Source of the DNA: Isoetes taiwanensis
Lineage: Eukaryota > Streptophyta > Lycopodiopsida > Isoetales > Isoetaceae
Reading direction: 5' to 3'
DNA length: 64,000 nt
NCBI GenBank assembly: GCA_021234155.1
Contig: JAJEKV010000041.1
Span: 5,140,829 to 5,204,828 of the forward strand
Positions within the stretch are counted from its first letter, which is position 1, and the number at the start of each line of letters is the position of its first letter. The notes below the pieces were generated by a model. The model was not told where the DNA came from. It saw nothing but the letters and a program-made list of their open reading frames with translations, and did not search any database. Position numbers and translations under genes: made by a program. Positions 33,466-45,349 of this stretch are shown here, piece by piece.

Positions 33466-34799
33466 TGACTTATCTTCAAGGAAGGTGCATGTGCTCATAT
33501 ATAATAGTGGAGGAAACACATACTTATTTCAATTTGCAGTTAAGACACAAATTAAACTAGTGAATTAATGTATAAGAACTATGTGTAATAGAGCTGTAAT
33601 AGAACCACCGGGGTATGTTGAAGAGAGCATAACCGGCAATAAGCTTGCCTAAAATCTCCTTTCTTTTTGAAAATTCAAGTTTTGTTTTAGCTTTAAATCA
33701 AATGTGTTGGCTTCAGCCTATGAACATGTTTTAATCTTTCACTCTGTAACTAAACCTTAAAGGGCAATCAGTTCTGAAATTTAAGTATTCCTTGGTTTTT
33801 CTCAGTTAAATAATAATCAACTATCATCGCCTGAAAATTGTAGCTCTTTACTACTCTTAAAACTAGAGAACCTCTTTTCTGCAGTCATCCAATAAAATGC
33901 AAATCTTGGAACGGAATTGATCCTATTGAGTTCTGTTATCAAGTAAAAAAACTGTTCAAATTAGTACTTATATATTTCCATATCAATAGTCTGCAATAAT
34001 GCAAAAAGACTTCTTTTTTTATTGTCATCGTTTTTATGTCATCAAAGAGTTAACACCAATATGTATAGAAGCATAGAATCTTTAGAGTTACTACCCAAAA
34101 TAGGTCTCCAGAATTCCATTCATTCTACTAATCTATGGTATACAAGCATAGTTACTACTCAAATTAGGTCTCCAGAATTCCTGTCATTCTACTATTCTAT
34201 GTCCTTCACAGTTCCTAGGGACGCCAATTTGGAAACCAGGAGTGTGGAAGATGGGATAATTTCAATAATTTGTATATTATTCTAGGTACATCTCAGATTT
34301 TCTGTGTATGGCTAGACTTCATAGGCCACTTTAACTCCTGACAGCCTATAACTACTGTTTACTTGATGTAACCTAGGGTAGATATCATGGCGCTTTTCGT
34401 ATTTAAAAAGCATGGGAACAGTCTCCTTCAATAAAAGCCACTACATACTAGCATCCTTCCTGCATCATAAGAATGGCACATATTCATACTCATTGACCAG
34501 ATAGAATGTATCATAAAAAGTAGCAATCATAGAAGACTAGATTAAAATGAATCATTAAATGGTTTCTAATCTAGAAGAAGCAAAACAGCCAAAGCATGAA
34601 CATGACGGCAGGAGAACATATGAGGTACAAAACCTAAAGGTGGCACCAAAATAACAAATGACCGTATACAACGATAATAAAAAAGAAAATGTAACCATTG
34701 ATCCCCAATTCATGCACTGGAATCTGGAGTAACATCAACGAGTAACAAAGGGAGTGTCCAAATTAGTCCTACAATTCAAGGCAGTACCTGGCTGAAAGC
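33466..34799. other. Non-coding stretch downstream of the prolyl 4-hydroxylase gene
   Basis: No coding sequence recognised. A ~50-bp block is repeated at 34,092-34,134 and 34,151-34,193 ('ctac.caaa.taggtctccagaattcc.'). Confidence 0.5.
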
Positions 34800-36321
34800 T
34801 TAAACCGCATACTCATGCAGATGCATCCACTTGGTAGCAGACCATTTATTCCCTTTAATGACAGCGCAACCACCTGACATGAAAGATGGTATCAATACTC
34901 ATGGCTAAAAAGAAAGGCACTGGAGTTTTTCTAGAGGGAGCCAATTACCATGCAGACTATATGGATCAAGCTCCGCATTTGGAGTCATACTCCAAAACAA
35001 AAGCGCATCACCTTTTTTTGGTCGCGCAGAAACTCCTTCCTTGGCACACTCTGAAAGTTCATCCCACCATGGAATCGAACTATTATCTACTTTTGCCATT
35101 GGAAACACTGTTTCACCTCCTGACTCCACATCTGAACTGCTTAAACTCTTGGTGTTAGAAGATATAGGATATGAAGAACGTTCTAAAGATATCATATATT
35201 GCACTTACAGATACATAAGAACGGTAGCAATGCGTTGACCACCATTTTGGGTATTAACTGAATCATGAAAATAGTCATGATGTGCCTCGTATTTTTGGCC
35301 CACTTCATAATGCAGGACTTGGAGACCTTCCCCATGTGCTTTTACAAAAAGACATCAGATAACGTTACTAATTTCATTTTATCCCAATGAAAAATAACAT
35401 GCCCATACTTGTTGGAATGAAGGTGAACTTTGCAATTCTTTCTTCAATGGCAGAAATAACTTCGTCCTGGCCTCGTGCTAGAAAAGTCCCAGAACTTGTG
35501 CGAACCCTAGCAAGTAGAGCAAGAAGGTTTCATCTGTCAGAGAATGGAACTGAGCCTACATATGGTGCATACATTATACCAGGATACCTGCTGTCTTTGC
35601 TTTTTCCTGTGTCGTTATCTACAACTGTTGATTTTTGCATATGTGGTGAGGCTAACTTGATCAAGTGGTCACACTCCTCATGTGACTGCCATATAAATAA
35701 ATACTGTAAGCTATGATGAACAAAAGAACTAAAATTACTTATGTCTGTTCAAAATTTTAATATAACTTACAAGAAAGTTGTGGAAAATGGAAGCCCGTGG
35801 ACTCCAAGATATGACCTCCGTCCAGATTTGTCTTCCATCATCTCCATCTTCTCTGCACCTAAGAAGAAGACATTGCATAATAAAATCCAACTTGCTTAAC
35901 AAGCAGAATTCATGTTTCTTGCATTCCCTTTTTTTTTTCCTTTTTCTTTTTTTTTGTTTCCTTTTTCCTTTAACAACGTTGCATTGCTAAGTTTTGAATT
36001 TGTGTATCTAATTTTACAAAAGTCATCTACATTGCAGAAACACGAGGAAAATAAAGCTTACATTTGGAGGTGAGTCGGCACTTGTACATGAGACTCTGAA
36101 GAAGTAGGCAGATTCAAAGATATTTTAGCATTTGATGTTGTCACGCTGGAGGGCACTCCAACAAGCCCTATTGCCAGCAACACGAGAAACACTACCGATA
36201 TCAAAAGCAACATTACAAATACAGTGGTGCAGAGACCACGTTTTGCAGGTTTTGCAGGTTTTCCAGCGGGATTTCCATTTCCTTTTGTTGTTTTGGTACC
36301 AGATTTAGCGTTTGCACCCAT
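34800..36321 (-). CDS. Prolyl 4-hydroxylase, membrane-anchored, complete
   Basis: Seven exons with GT-AG borders: 36,321-36,062; 35,858-35,771; 35,685-35,588; 35,506-35,409; 35,338-35,209; 35,136-34,949; 34,873-34,800. They sum to 936 nt, 311 residues plus TAA, the usual size for plant P4H. A basic, Lys-rich N-terminus is followed by one membrane segment (about residues 33-56), as expected for a type II ER/Golgi protein. The catalytic domain keeps 'WTEVISWSPRASIFHNFL', 'SRVRTSSGTFL', the iron ligands H201-x-D203 in 'YEAHHDYF', 'GGETVFP', the distal H287 in 'SLHGG', and the 2-oxoglutarate lysine K297 in 'GNKWSATKW'. Family role: hydroxylation of peptidyl proline in cell-wall and secreted proteins, using Fe(II) and 2-oxoglutarate. 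All reading frames and phases join, so the gene looks functional. A TATATAA-like sequence lies about 90 bp upstream of the ATG (36,410-36,417). Confidence 0.95.
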
Positions 36322-36329
36322 GCTTCAAG

Positions 36330-37560
36330 AGGAGTAAATTCGAGTATTTTTCCTATTACTGGCTAGTTGAATATAATGTCACTGAATTGATGTAAATGCC
36401 TTCGGATCGTTATATAATTCAGAAAATTCTGAGTAACAAGAACATGCAACATTATCAGGTACTCATTTATCAGTGTTTTAAGGATATATGACACTCAAAA
36501 TAAATTCTGCTCACCTCGGTTAAATTCATCAGCTTAACAGAACCACGAACATGCCATTGAGAATGCCTGGATCCCTTTCCTGATGTGCGAATTATGAGCC
36601 ATGATATAAGAAGGAAGCCTTTTGAAGGCTCTAGCTTATCCTCTCAACAACAAAAAATAGCTTGCTTTAAAAACTTTAAACCCGCACCTGATCGGAAGCT
36701 CCTTCACTGCAATAACAATGGGTGATATTCTTGTCGATCAAAAGCCAGAAAGTAGAAAAAGAAACGTTCGATCGGTGAGAGTCTTGGATGTCTCTCTAGC
36801 AGGAAAACACCCTGTCTGTGGGAGAAGTCGCAATATGGACACGGGCTTTAGAGGGCTGGGATGGGGTTCATGACGTGGATAAATCGGGAGCCATTGCCAC
36901 ACGCTTTATAGCCGCAATATTCCTGTGAGACATTTGACAATGGTGGCCAAACAAGGCTGGAAGGTTCAAACAATTCTTTACCATCCACCTTTTCCTTGAG
37001 ACCTTTCCACAAGGATAGAATGAGAAGGTTATAAATATTTTCCCTCTACAAGGAAGGTCTCTCTAAATTTTACAATTGCATATGGCATTGAGACAAAAAG
37101 CCTGACTCGATGTTAGTGGATGAAAGATGTGGTTTGTTATCGGCATCAAGAAACTTGTCATTAAATTTTTGTAATATACACTTGTTTATAGGATTGAGAT
37201 AAGAATGCCTAGATTACACATTAATGCATGGAAGTGTGGCCATATAATGCCATTAGCAAATTCCCATCCATTAAACGGGTGTTTTATTACTAAACATTTT
37301 ATAACTCCTGGGTCCTCCTCCGTTTTCTATCAAGTATATGCACTTTGATCATAGGCATAAGAGGGTGGCAAGCCTCTTCTTAAGTGAAATTCATTGTTGT
37401 TTCTTCTGCTTCTTTAGTTCTGCCTTCTTTCCATGGGGTCCTGCACGGTTTAATCATTGGATTAAAAATGATATGACAGCTCATGTGCAATTTGCTCATG
37501 TATTTGTTCGAATATCGTGTTGATAAATAATAACAAAGAGTTGTGCTCCTATTTAAAGCG
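36330..37560. other. Upstream region of the prolyl 4-hydroxylase gene
   Basis: No coding sequence recognised. It should contain the promoter and 5' UTR of the leftward gene, but only the TATA-like site near 36,413 stands out. Confidence 0.5.
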
Positions 37561-37589
37561 GTGCATTTATTGGCTCCGGATTTGGACAT

Positions 37590-38100
37590 GGATTCCAGGG
37601 GGGTATTAGATTCGTGGAATAGGGGGTATTAGACTCGTGGTTTCGGCGTGGACATTTATTCCACAAGTCAAATACCCCCAATTTTGGGTTGATATTAGGC
37701 AAGTCAAATACCTCCCATTTCTCCTTCGCCGGACCTCCTGTCCCTAAAAAGGGGGTATTAGACTCGTCTAAACTGACACCTGCATTAGACAAGTGGAACA
37801 CCCGTGGGGGGGGGGGTTTAGGCTTGTCTAAACTAAGGCATGTATTGTGCAAGTCGAATACGCCCTTGCTTATACTACAAGTCGAATACCCCTTGCTTAT
37901 CCCACAAGTCGAATACCCCTTGCTTATTCTACAAGTCGAATACCCCCATTTTATTTTATTTTTGTCAAGAATTCCAGTCGACCCTTGCCCCCACCTTGGG
38001 GTATTAGGATCGTCTAAATTAAGTACCTAGTGTGCAAGTCGAATACCCCCTATGGCTCCTCCAAACTATGGCCCCTTGTGCAAGTCAAATACCCCCCGTT
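37590..38100. repeat. Dispersed/tandem 'caagtcgaatacccc' array
   Basis: CACAAGTCGAATACCCC-type motifs occur tandemly every ~25-28 bp at 37,849-37,950 and again to 38,095. The reverse orientation (GGGGTATTAGACTCGTG) occurs at 37,600-37,640 and 37,750-37,770. A G9-10 run lies at 37,805-37,815. Frames through it are repeat artefacts. Confidence 0.82.
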
Positions 38101-38519
38101 CTGGATCAAAACAAGTCATATCATATAGGGATTTTTGACGAAGAGATGGCATATCTATTTTGGGTTGATTACTACTTCGTTCCAATGGCTTCTGATCAGA
38201 AACCAAAGGGGTATAAACTTCATATTGTTTTTTTATCATCATTATGGGCGAAAGAATTATTCCAGTCTAGCAAGAATGAAAAATTGGTAAATCTCTAAAC
38301 CATAACACAATTCAAATGAAATGCCCACAAGTAAGACAGAATAAATACGATGTTGCACGATCCCATTATGCTGGAATAACCTGAAATTGGAAAAATGCTC
38401 TGCGCGAAGGTGTGTTGATATGATCCCAACAAATTTCTGGCTGCATAAAATCGACAGCCATGTCCTTCGTCGATTGCCCATTTGCCACCATAGATAGATT
38501 ACGATTTGTAAAATAGTGT

Positions 38520-38850
38520 TGGCGTAGCATTATAGTTTAGAGGAGCTATAGTTTAGAGGAGCATTAGTGTTGGCGTAGCATTCGACCTGCAGATTAAACC
38601 AGGGTGTACAGCGGGTATTCGTCTTCCAGATTACAGAGCAGATGTATTCGACCTGCATGTTAAACCAGGGGCGTATTCGACCTGCAGATTAAACCAGGGC
38701 ATATTCGGTTCACAGAATTCACAGATTTGGCGGGCCGAATACCCCCTTGCCGGATTTTTTTATCAGATCAGATGCAGTTTCAAATCAAAAGAGGGGCTTA
38801 TTCGACCTGCAAATCAAAACAGGGGCGTATTCGGCGTAGGGTTTTCTGGA
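38520..38850. repeat. Related array, 'gtattcgacctgcagattaa' type
   Basis: Repeats of 'ggggcgtattcgacctgcag' + 'attaaaccag' with degenerate spacing. The core GTATTCGAC is shared, inverted, with the array at 37.6-38.1 kb. A 20-bp 'tatagtttagaggagc' duplication starts it. Confidence 0.75.
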
Positions 38851-38941
38851 ATCCAAGTTCAATTCCGAAGCCAATATTTCCTTCGTATTTAAAGGTGTTG
38901 CAAGTGCAAGTTGGTTGCTGTAATATATCCATAAGAGAACG

Positions 38942-39546
38942 GGCCCATGGGAGACCGCTCGAGTAGATCTTGGTGTGGCATTTCTTGACACCACCATAAG
39001 AGGGCGGGATAGATTTTCCATAAACATCTAGATGTTTTGGTCAGTTGGTTAGACCGTGATGGTTAAGGAACATTACATTTGGTATCAAAGCAGGGCTCGA
39101 GTTCGAGTTTCCATGGGACATGTATGATTTGGCTATTGTTAGATGATGTCATTTAGATTTGGTCTTGGGCACCATGTGATGGTGTGGTCTATGGTCTTGT
39201 GATGCTCGAGGATGACCATATTTCTAGTGGGAGAGACTGTAAACCATGGGATGGTGTGGTCTATGGTCCTGTGATGTTCGAGTCTCCATAGGGATATGTA
39301 TGACTTGGCTATTGTTAGACGGTATCATTTTGGTTTGGTCTTGGGCACCATGGATGGTGTGGTCTATGGTCTTGTGATGCTCGAGGATGAGCATATTTCT
39401 AGTGGAAGAGATTGTAATGGGAGACTGCTTGAATAGATCTTGTTGTGGCATTTCTTGACACCACCATAAGAGGGTGGATGGAGTTTTCATAAACATCTGC
39501 ATGTTTTGACCAGTTGGTTAGGCCAAAGTGGTTAAGGAACATTACA
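38942..39546 (+). mobile_element. TRIM (miniature LTR retrotransposon), copy 1
   Basis: Direct repeats of about 134 bp (to 39,077, and 39,413-39,546) both end 'gttaaggaacattaca'. The left one is followed at once by a tRNA-Met type primer site, TTGGTATCAAAGCAGG (39,078-39,093). A purine tract 'tagtggaagagat' precedes the right repeat. The ~335-bp interior has no coding capacity and contains an internal tandem duplication (39,130-39,240 and 39,300-39,410). Its left border is worn and no target duplication is clear. Confidence 0.72.
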
Positions 39547-39908
39547 ATTGTATGCATATTCAGTTGCCATCTAAGAGTGCGTTCTATGGAGGAGTGCTCA
39601 AATTCTTTTATCCATGCTTATCCACCAGTTGTTGAGCTTGATCATAATGTTAATTTGCAAAGTTTTCAGAATCTTATACTCCATACCAGTAGCTTGCCAT
39701 TTCGCTCAGCAATTTCTTGATCTGAGGACAATGGGGATTTTGGCTAAGCACTTATAGAATGATTTGATTAGCACTTTCATTGCAGACATAATTCTACATA
39801 GAATGCTAGAATTATTGGAAGAATTATGTACAAAGACAAGTATAACAATGAACTGATCCAAAACAAAGATAGTAACATTTGGAGTGAAAGCAAAGCACAA
39901 GCTTTTCA

Positions 39909-40253
39909 TATATAAGGGGGATGAACTGGAAGGGCAGCAGAGTACAATTAACAAGCCTATGATATATATGGGTCAAGAAAATGGTCAAAAGGAGTAGACA
40001 CAAAGTCATAGGCAACAACCAAGTCATGAAAATAATTTAATAAGAGCAGGATTATAAATTAGACAAATCAAAAGCCTCTGAGATATAAGGGGGGTGAGCT
40101 GAAAGAGGCAGCAGAGTACAATTAACTAGGTTCTAATATATATAGATGAGGAAAATGGTCATAAGAAGTAGACACAAAGTTCCAAGCAGCCATTGGCAAC
40201 TACCGTCATAAAAATAGTTTAATAAGAGCAGGATTATAGATTAAAAAATTAAG
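39909..40253. repeat. Tandem duplication, ~165-bp unit
   Basis: 39,909-40,066 and 40,081-40,253 share 'tataaggggg.tga.ctg', 'ggcagcagagtacaattaac', 'gtagacacaaagt' and 'taataagagcaggattata' in the same order. Confidence 0.85.
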
Positions 40254-40387
40254 ATATATCTAATTAGCACATTGATAGCATCAACATAGATATATAGCTC
40301 GAAAGCATGAGGACCAGGTCTTCCAGATGTTAAATAGGACAAACAGGAAAGCACTCGTCATTGCCCACTGCCAGGAGTTTAAGCTCA

Positions 40388-42440
40388 GAATAGAATAGGA
40401 TAGGATAGAATAGAATAGAATAGAATAGAATAGAATAGAATAGAATAGAATAGAATAGAATAGAATAGAATAGAATAGAATGGGAGGCCTATGGGACCCA
40501 AAAAGGAGGCACATCAAATGTATTACTGTCAAGGTTAAAAAAAACCCCACCCAAAGGGTTTTCGGGAGAAAAACTATGACAGGAATAAGAGTGTTGTCAA
40601 ACTATACATGCATCTATCATGCGGTGAAAGAAATATGTACACATATCAGGCGAGTGCCCGAGGACTGAGTTGATCCCGGCGATCCATGACCTCTTGGATG
40701 TATAACCCCAGCATCCACAATGAGGTCGTGCTCAATATCTCATGCAGGAGCTAGCCAGGCTTGACCATCTCAGCATAGCATGTCCGAATGTCATCATATG
40801 CTGAACAGCTCTGAAGGGTATAGCATTCATCTTCCACAGATCCAACTTGGTAGCATTGATAAAGCCTCTCATGGCGCGGCTCCCCAATCCATCTCCCCGT
40901 CTCAATCCTGAGATGGTGTACACCTTGCGGATAGAGGCAATGGATCTGTGCTTTTTTATGGGTAGATGGGTGCGCAGGAGCATTGTGGGCCCCACTCTAG
41001 CATGGAGTTTATGTGGCATTGGTAATGTGTCGTTTTGACTTGTTCAAGGGTGCTGGCATCCCATAGCTTGCGGAAGAAGCATGTATCAAGGTACTTTTTG
41101 AGGTCGTGGCGGTCAGCCTCCATTTGCATCGGATGCATCTGTGCTCCTGCACATCCCATCCAGCCAGCCACTGAGCTCTCTTTTCCTGCCAACATGCCTT
41201 TAGGTGCTGAGGCTCCATTACCACGGTGTAAGTGAGGTTAGGGAGACGATTGACTACTTCTAGAAGTAGATAATGTGTCCATCAAGGGCCCCCCTCTGAA
41301 GAGGCAAGAAGCCTATCTCCTGCAACAGTATCTGGTATGGAACTGTGGACTTTACCCCTAGGGCCCGTGCCAAGAAAGCTTGTTGCACCTGCTCCAAGTC
41401 ATTCCAAGTGGCGAGGGAAACCACCGAGCCCCAAACCTCGACCCCATACAAAAGCACAAGTTCCACTATTACCTTTAATAGGTGCGAATGGTGGGCCTAA
41501 TCATACAGCTCCGCCTTGTGGCTGTTGTTCTATATTGCATAGAGTGTCATCCAACCTGCTGCAGCTCATAACCGGATGGAATTGTCCCAATTCATGGCAG
41601 ACGGAAACTCCACTCCCAAATATTTGTAAGTGGATACCACTCTGACAGTTTGGCCATGATAAGTGAACGTTGGAGCCCTTGGTTGGTGTGCGGATTATAT
41701 GAGAACCACCTTGGTCTTGGCCAAATTGATGCGCATGTCAGTCGCCTGGCAAAATGTGTCCAGGGCATCGAGATGGTGTTGCATGTCCGCCTGAGTGTGA
41801 GCCAAGAGATCCACATCATCAGCATAGATCAGCTGCCTGGTGATCTGGTGTAGAAGTTGAGCTTCATTGCCTCCATTATTAGCAAGCCATCTCTCCAACT
41901 GGTCAACATATAGGCCAAACGGTGTGGGAGTGAGAGAGGGCATCCTTGGCGGACCCCGATGCTGCTCTTGAATGGTTGGCCCGCTGATTGCAGCTGGCCT
42001 GAGCATGTCCTATATAACCTGTACACCACGTTCTGCAGTTCCATAGGAACCTCCAGCAATTGCAATCTTGTCCACAGCTTTCCCCGAGGCACCATGTTAG
42101 AAGCCTTGGCGAAGTCGTGATCAATGCACCTCTGCCTGAATCCTGCCTGCGTGAGTGCTCGTACTTCTGCTGCCTTTGCCCATCTTGTCAGCTGCTGCTC
42201 GAGGATCTCGGCGAGGCTAAATTGATCATGATATTTCGGTAATTGGCCGGACAGTGTGGGTCTCCCGCCTTGTAGATTGGGACAACTCTACTAGTGGTCT
42301 ACTGCGGGGAAAAAACCTTCCCGCAATGCATTATTGAACATGGGGGTTAATACCAGTGTCATGGATGGTCCTACCCACTTGAGCAACTCCACCTGCATGC
42401 CGTCGAGGTCTGGCACTTTCCTATTCGCTAGATGTTGCAG
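40388..42440 (-). mobile_element. LINE, copy 3, with RT domain
   Basis: The plus-strand microsatellite (TAGAA)n at 40,388-40,479 is the element's tail on the minus strand. Then come the conserved 3' block (40,530-40,575), the zinc-knuckle region, the connection region (41,466-41,260), and the RT core in several frames. The core has 'FAKASNMVPRGKLW' (42,110-42,080), 'SSIGVRQGCPLS' (41,960-41,930) and the catalytic 'QLIYADDVDLLAH' (41,830-41,790) with 'MRINLAKTKVVL'. The upstream RT part reaches about 42,440. Several frame breaks make it dead. It is the same family as copies 1, 2 and 4. Confidence 0.85.
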
Positions 42441-42534
42441 CCCCTATTATGAGCTAGGAATTATGATCTCACTCTCGATATAGCTTATATATGAAAAGTT
42501 ATGCTAGATCTTATCTTAAAGCCCCTCAAGCCTA

Positions 42535-42960
42535 CCTTTTATATTCTGAGCTGCCTTTCTTAACTCATGAGTCAAGAAAGCCCCTCAGGCATGCCTTTTC
42601 ACTCTGGGCTACCTTTCTCGACTCTTGAGTCAGGAAAGCCCCTTTGGCCAAGGTTTTTTCACTCTGAGTTGTCTCTCTCGACTCCGAGTCGGGAAAGCCC
42701 CTCAGGCTAGGGGTTTCCACTCTGAGCTGCCTTTTCGACCCTTGAAGCCCCTCATACTTGTCTTCTTTCACTCTCGGCTTCCTTTCTCGACTTACGAGTC
42801 GAGAAAGCGCCTCAGGCCAGGGTTTTTAACTCTAAGCTGCCTTTCTCAACTCGCGAGTCGAGAAAGCCCTCAAGCTAGGGTTTGTCACTCTGAGCTGCCT
42901 TTCTCGGCTCGGGAGTAGAGAAAGATCTTCAGGCCTGCCTTTTTCACTCTGAACCACCTT
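42535..42960. repeat. Palindrome-bearing minisatellite, ~60-bp unit
   Basis: Seven units of 'gccttt' + TTCTCGACTCGCGAGTCGAGAA-type palindrome + 'agcccctcaggc' + 'ttttcactctgagctgcc'. The palindrome varies by unit (GACTCTTGAGTC, GACTTACGAGTC, AACTCGCGAGTC). It uses the same core as the 4.0-5.4 kb satellite, 38 kb away, in different flanking sequence. Confidence 0.9.
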
Positions 42961-43089
42961 GAGTCTCTCAAGTCTTGTCTAGTAGCATCACTTGACAACA
43001 TTTCTATCTATTGTAGTCCTTATCCCGACCAGATATACATGTTCGGTAGCAATGGAAAGTCCCATTCATTGAAGAAAGGAGGCAAGAAG

Positions 43090-44100
43090 AATAGAATAAA
43101 TAGAATAGGATGTATTTTTATTGTCCAAGAAGACCAACTGGGCCTATGGGACCCAAACAAAGAAAACAGCAAACGTATTATTGTCAGGATTAATCCCCTT
43201 CCCTCCGAAGGGTTTTCGAGGGAAAAACCTTGGTAGCAATAGGCATGCTGACAAATTACATAGAGTTGTACAATGATGTATTATGGTACAATTCAATGTT
43301 GTGCCAGTGGACATTGATGATTGCGTGTATCCATAATCTCTTGAAGATATAATCCTAGTAAGCTCACTAGGGCCATGCCTAACATCACATATAGTGGTTG
43401 ATTAGGTGGGACGAACTGAACACAGCGTGCCCGGAGTATGCTTGACAGTTCTGAAGGGAATGGCATTCATCCTCAATAGCTCCTTGCTAGCAACATTGAT
43501 AAATCCTGTCCTCACATGCCTCTCGGGTCCATCTGCCTATCTCAACGCGGAGGCGCTGCGCCCATGTTTGAATGGAAGCTATCATATGCACTTCTTCATG
43601 GACAGATGCGTACACATGTAACGTTGTTGACCTCCTGACAGCGTGGGCTTGTAGTGTGCCATTTTAACCTGTTCCGGGGTGCTCGCGTTTCAGAGCTTGC
43701 TAATGAAGCAAGCATCAAGGTACTGCCGCAAATGGTAGCGGTCCTCTTTAGTTTGGACCCGTATGCACATGTGCTCCTACACGTTCTATCGCAAGAACCA
43801 CATTGCTCGTTTCTCCTTCCAACAAGATTTGAGGTATTGTGTGGTTGTGGCCCCAGCGGCACAGCATAGGCCTAAGCATAGGCAAGGTTGGGGAGATAGC
43901 CATCGCCCATACCGACCACTTTCTGAAAGTAGATGATGTGGCGGTCTATTGTAGCCCATTGAAGAGGCAAGAAACCTATTTCTTGCAGCAGGATCTGATA
44001 AGGAACTATGGAATTTACCCTAAGTGTGCAAGTCAAGAAGGTTTTCTACACCAGCTCCAAGTCATTCCAGGTGGTAAGGGATACCACCTGGAATACTATA
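43090..44100 (-). mobile_element. LINE, copy 4, truncated
   Basis: Contains the 3' end 'tgggcctatgggaccca' (43,139-43,155 on plus), the GGGTTTTCGAGGGAAAAACC block (43,209-43,228), and a broken minus-strand coding part with the family's zinc-knuckle and connection region up to about 44,090. No RT core remains. Confidence 0.75.
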
Positions 44101-44149
44101 CCACCAGTCTGACCCGCCTGTGCATACTATGCAGACGGGCTAAATCGGG

Positions 44150-45341
44150 CTCTGATGTGACTATAGCCTGCCGGATACGCAATCTCATGGCATCACCCAT
44201 CGAGACTGCTCCAGGTTGCGTCTCCCCGGTCTGATGAGGCAGGAAGGGTTGCATCTCCCCTTCCCGAGGTCTAGTGGCTCCACGAGCGGTTAGAGAATCA
44301 TGGTGACACACGATTCGTACCCGACTGAACCCCACAAAACAAGAGCCAGGCCGACACCTGCAACTCTTGAGAGGCAAGGCGACACCATTGCTCCAGGAGG
44401 TGTCAAACCCATACCCGTCCCACGCGAAGTGACTAACTATAGGCCTAGCCTGCTATGGGTCCCCCGTAGATGCACTCAGCAGGGACCCCCCTCCACTTTG
44501 CCACTAGCCCCGTTGTATGGTGCTAAGTCACTTCATAGCCCCCATAGTCGGGTGGGTTTCTATGCACAGGCCACATCTAATAGGAACTAAGGGGTCTAAA
44601 CTAGGAGCATCATCTAAATAATGGCTACTAGGTCTCTACCCCCCTTTCCAATACAAGAGGAGCAAACGTGATCAACCAACATCACATATCCGCATAACAT
44701 GATAAATGATGAGAATAACATCTAAACCTAATCACATGCATCTAACTTACAGTTAGGGTTCATTGATTAGGGTTCAAGATCTAGACTGAGGGTCCTAGAA
44801 TGGCTCCACTACAGATACGAAATGCTAACTCATCTGGAATCCTAACTTTCAGATGATCTACAAAGGACTCTAATCCAAATACCTGCTCTTGAGGAACTCC
44901 CTCTTGCTCCCGGTGTCTCCACGACCTTCAAGGGATTCAAAGTAGCTCCCACTCTGACTGATGCACGCATGCTCCGGGGGCTGCTGTGCTATACTGTGCC
45001 ACAACAGACAATTCTTGAAACGGAGTTTCGAGCGCGAGCAAGGTTCCCAAACTGTTGGAGCGAGAAAAATGGCCTAGGGTTGGGGTTTGGCCATTTATAG
45101 GTTAGGGTTCCATGTCACTGCCACATGACTCCAATGGGGTGCTTCCATGTGGCGGGTTGCCCAATAGGGTGAGGCCATGTGGAAATGGCCCTATGCCTAA
45201 GGTTGACTACGTTATATGAATAACTTAGCCATGCTCCCATTTCCACCTACTACGGTGTACAAGGCTACTAAAGTAGATTTGTACAATGACGTGGCCCAGA
45301 AATATACGTATTTATAGCATATATTTCAGAGGAACGTCACA
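44150..45341 (-). mobile_element. Probable solo or 3' LTR
   Basis: On the minus strand the sequence CCTAAGGGGGGGAAA (45,355-45,342), a polypurine tract, is followed by TGTGACGTTCC at 45,341, a usual LTR start. A TATA box (CTATAAATGGCC, about 45,100) lies inside, with AT-rich U3 before it. Possible leftover coding sequence ('AEDSIILRG') precedes the polypurine tract. The left border is uncertain. A weak primer-site-like 'CACATCAGAGCCC' lies at about 44,150. Confidence 0.45.
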
Positions 45342-45349
45342 TTTCCCCC

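Noticed and set aside
37689-38030. 113-codon ORF with repeated QVEYPLL text
   Set aside because: Product of the ~26-bp tandem motif; the peptide repeat follows the DNA repeat.
42535-42960. CRISPR-like pattern of palindromic repeats with spacers
   Set aside because: Repeats diverge unit by unit, the 'spacers' are themselves repeated, there are no cas genes, and the setting is eukaryotic. It is a minisatellite.
44150-44175. Primer-binding site for a retroelement (CACATCAGAGCCC on minus)
   Set aside because: Only a partial match to the usual TGGTATCAGAGC and it does not follow a clear CA LTR end. Kept only as a note in the LTR entry.
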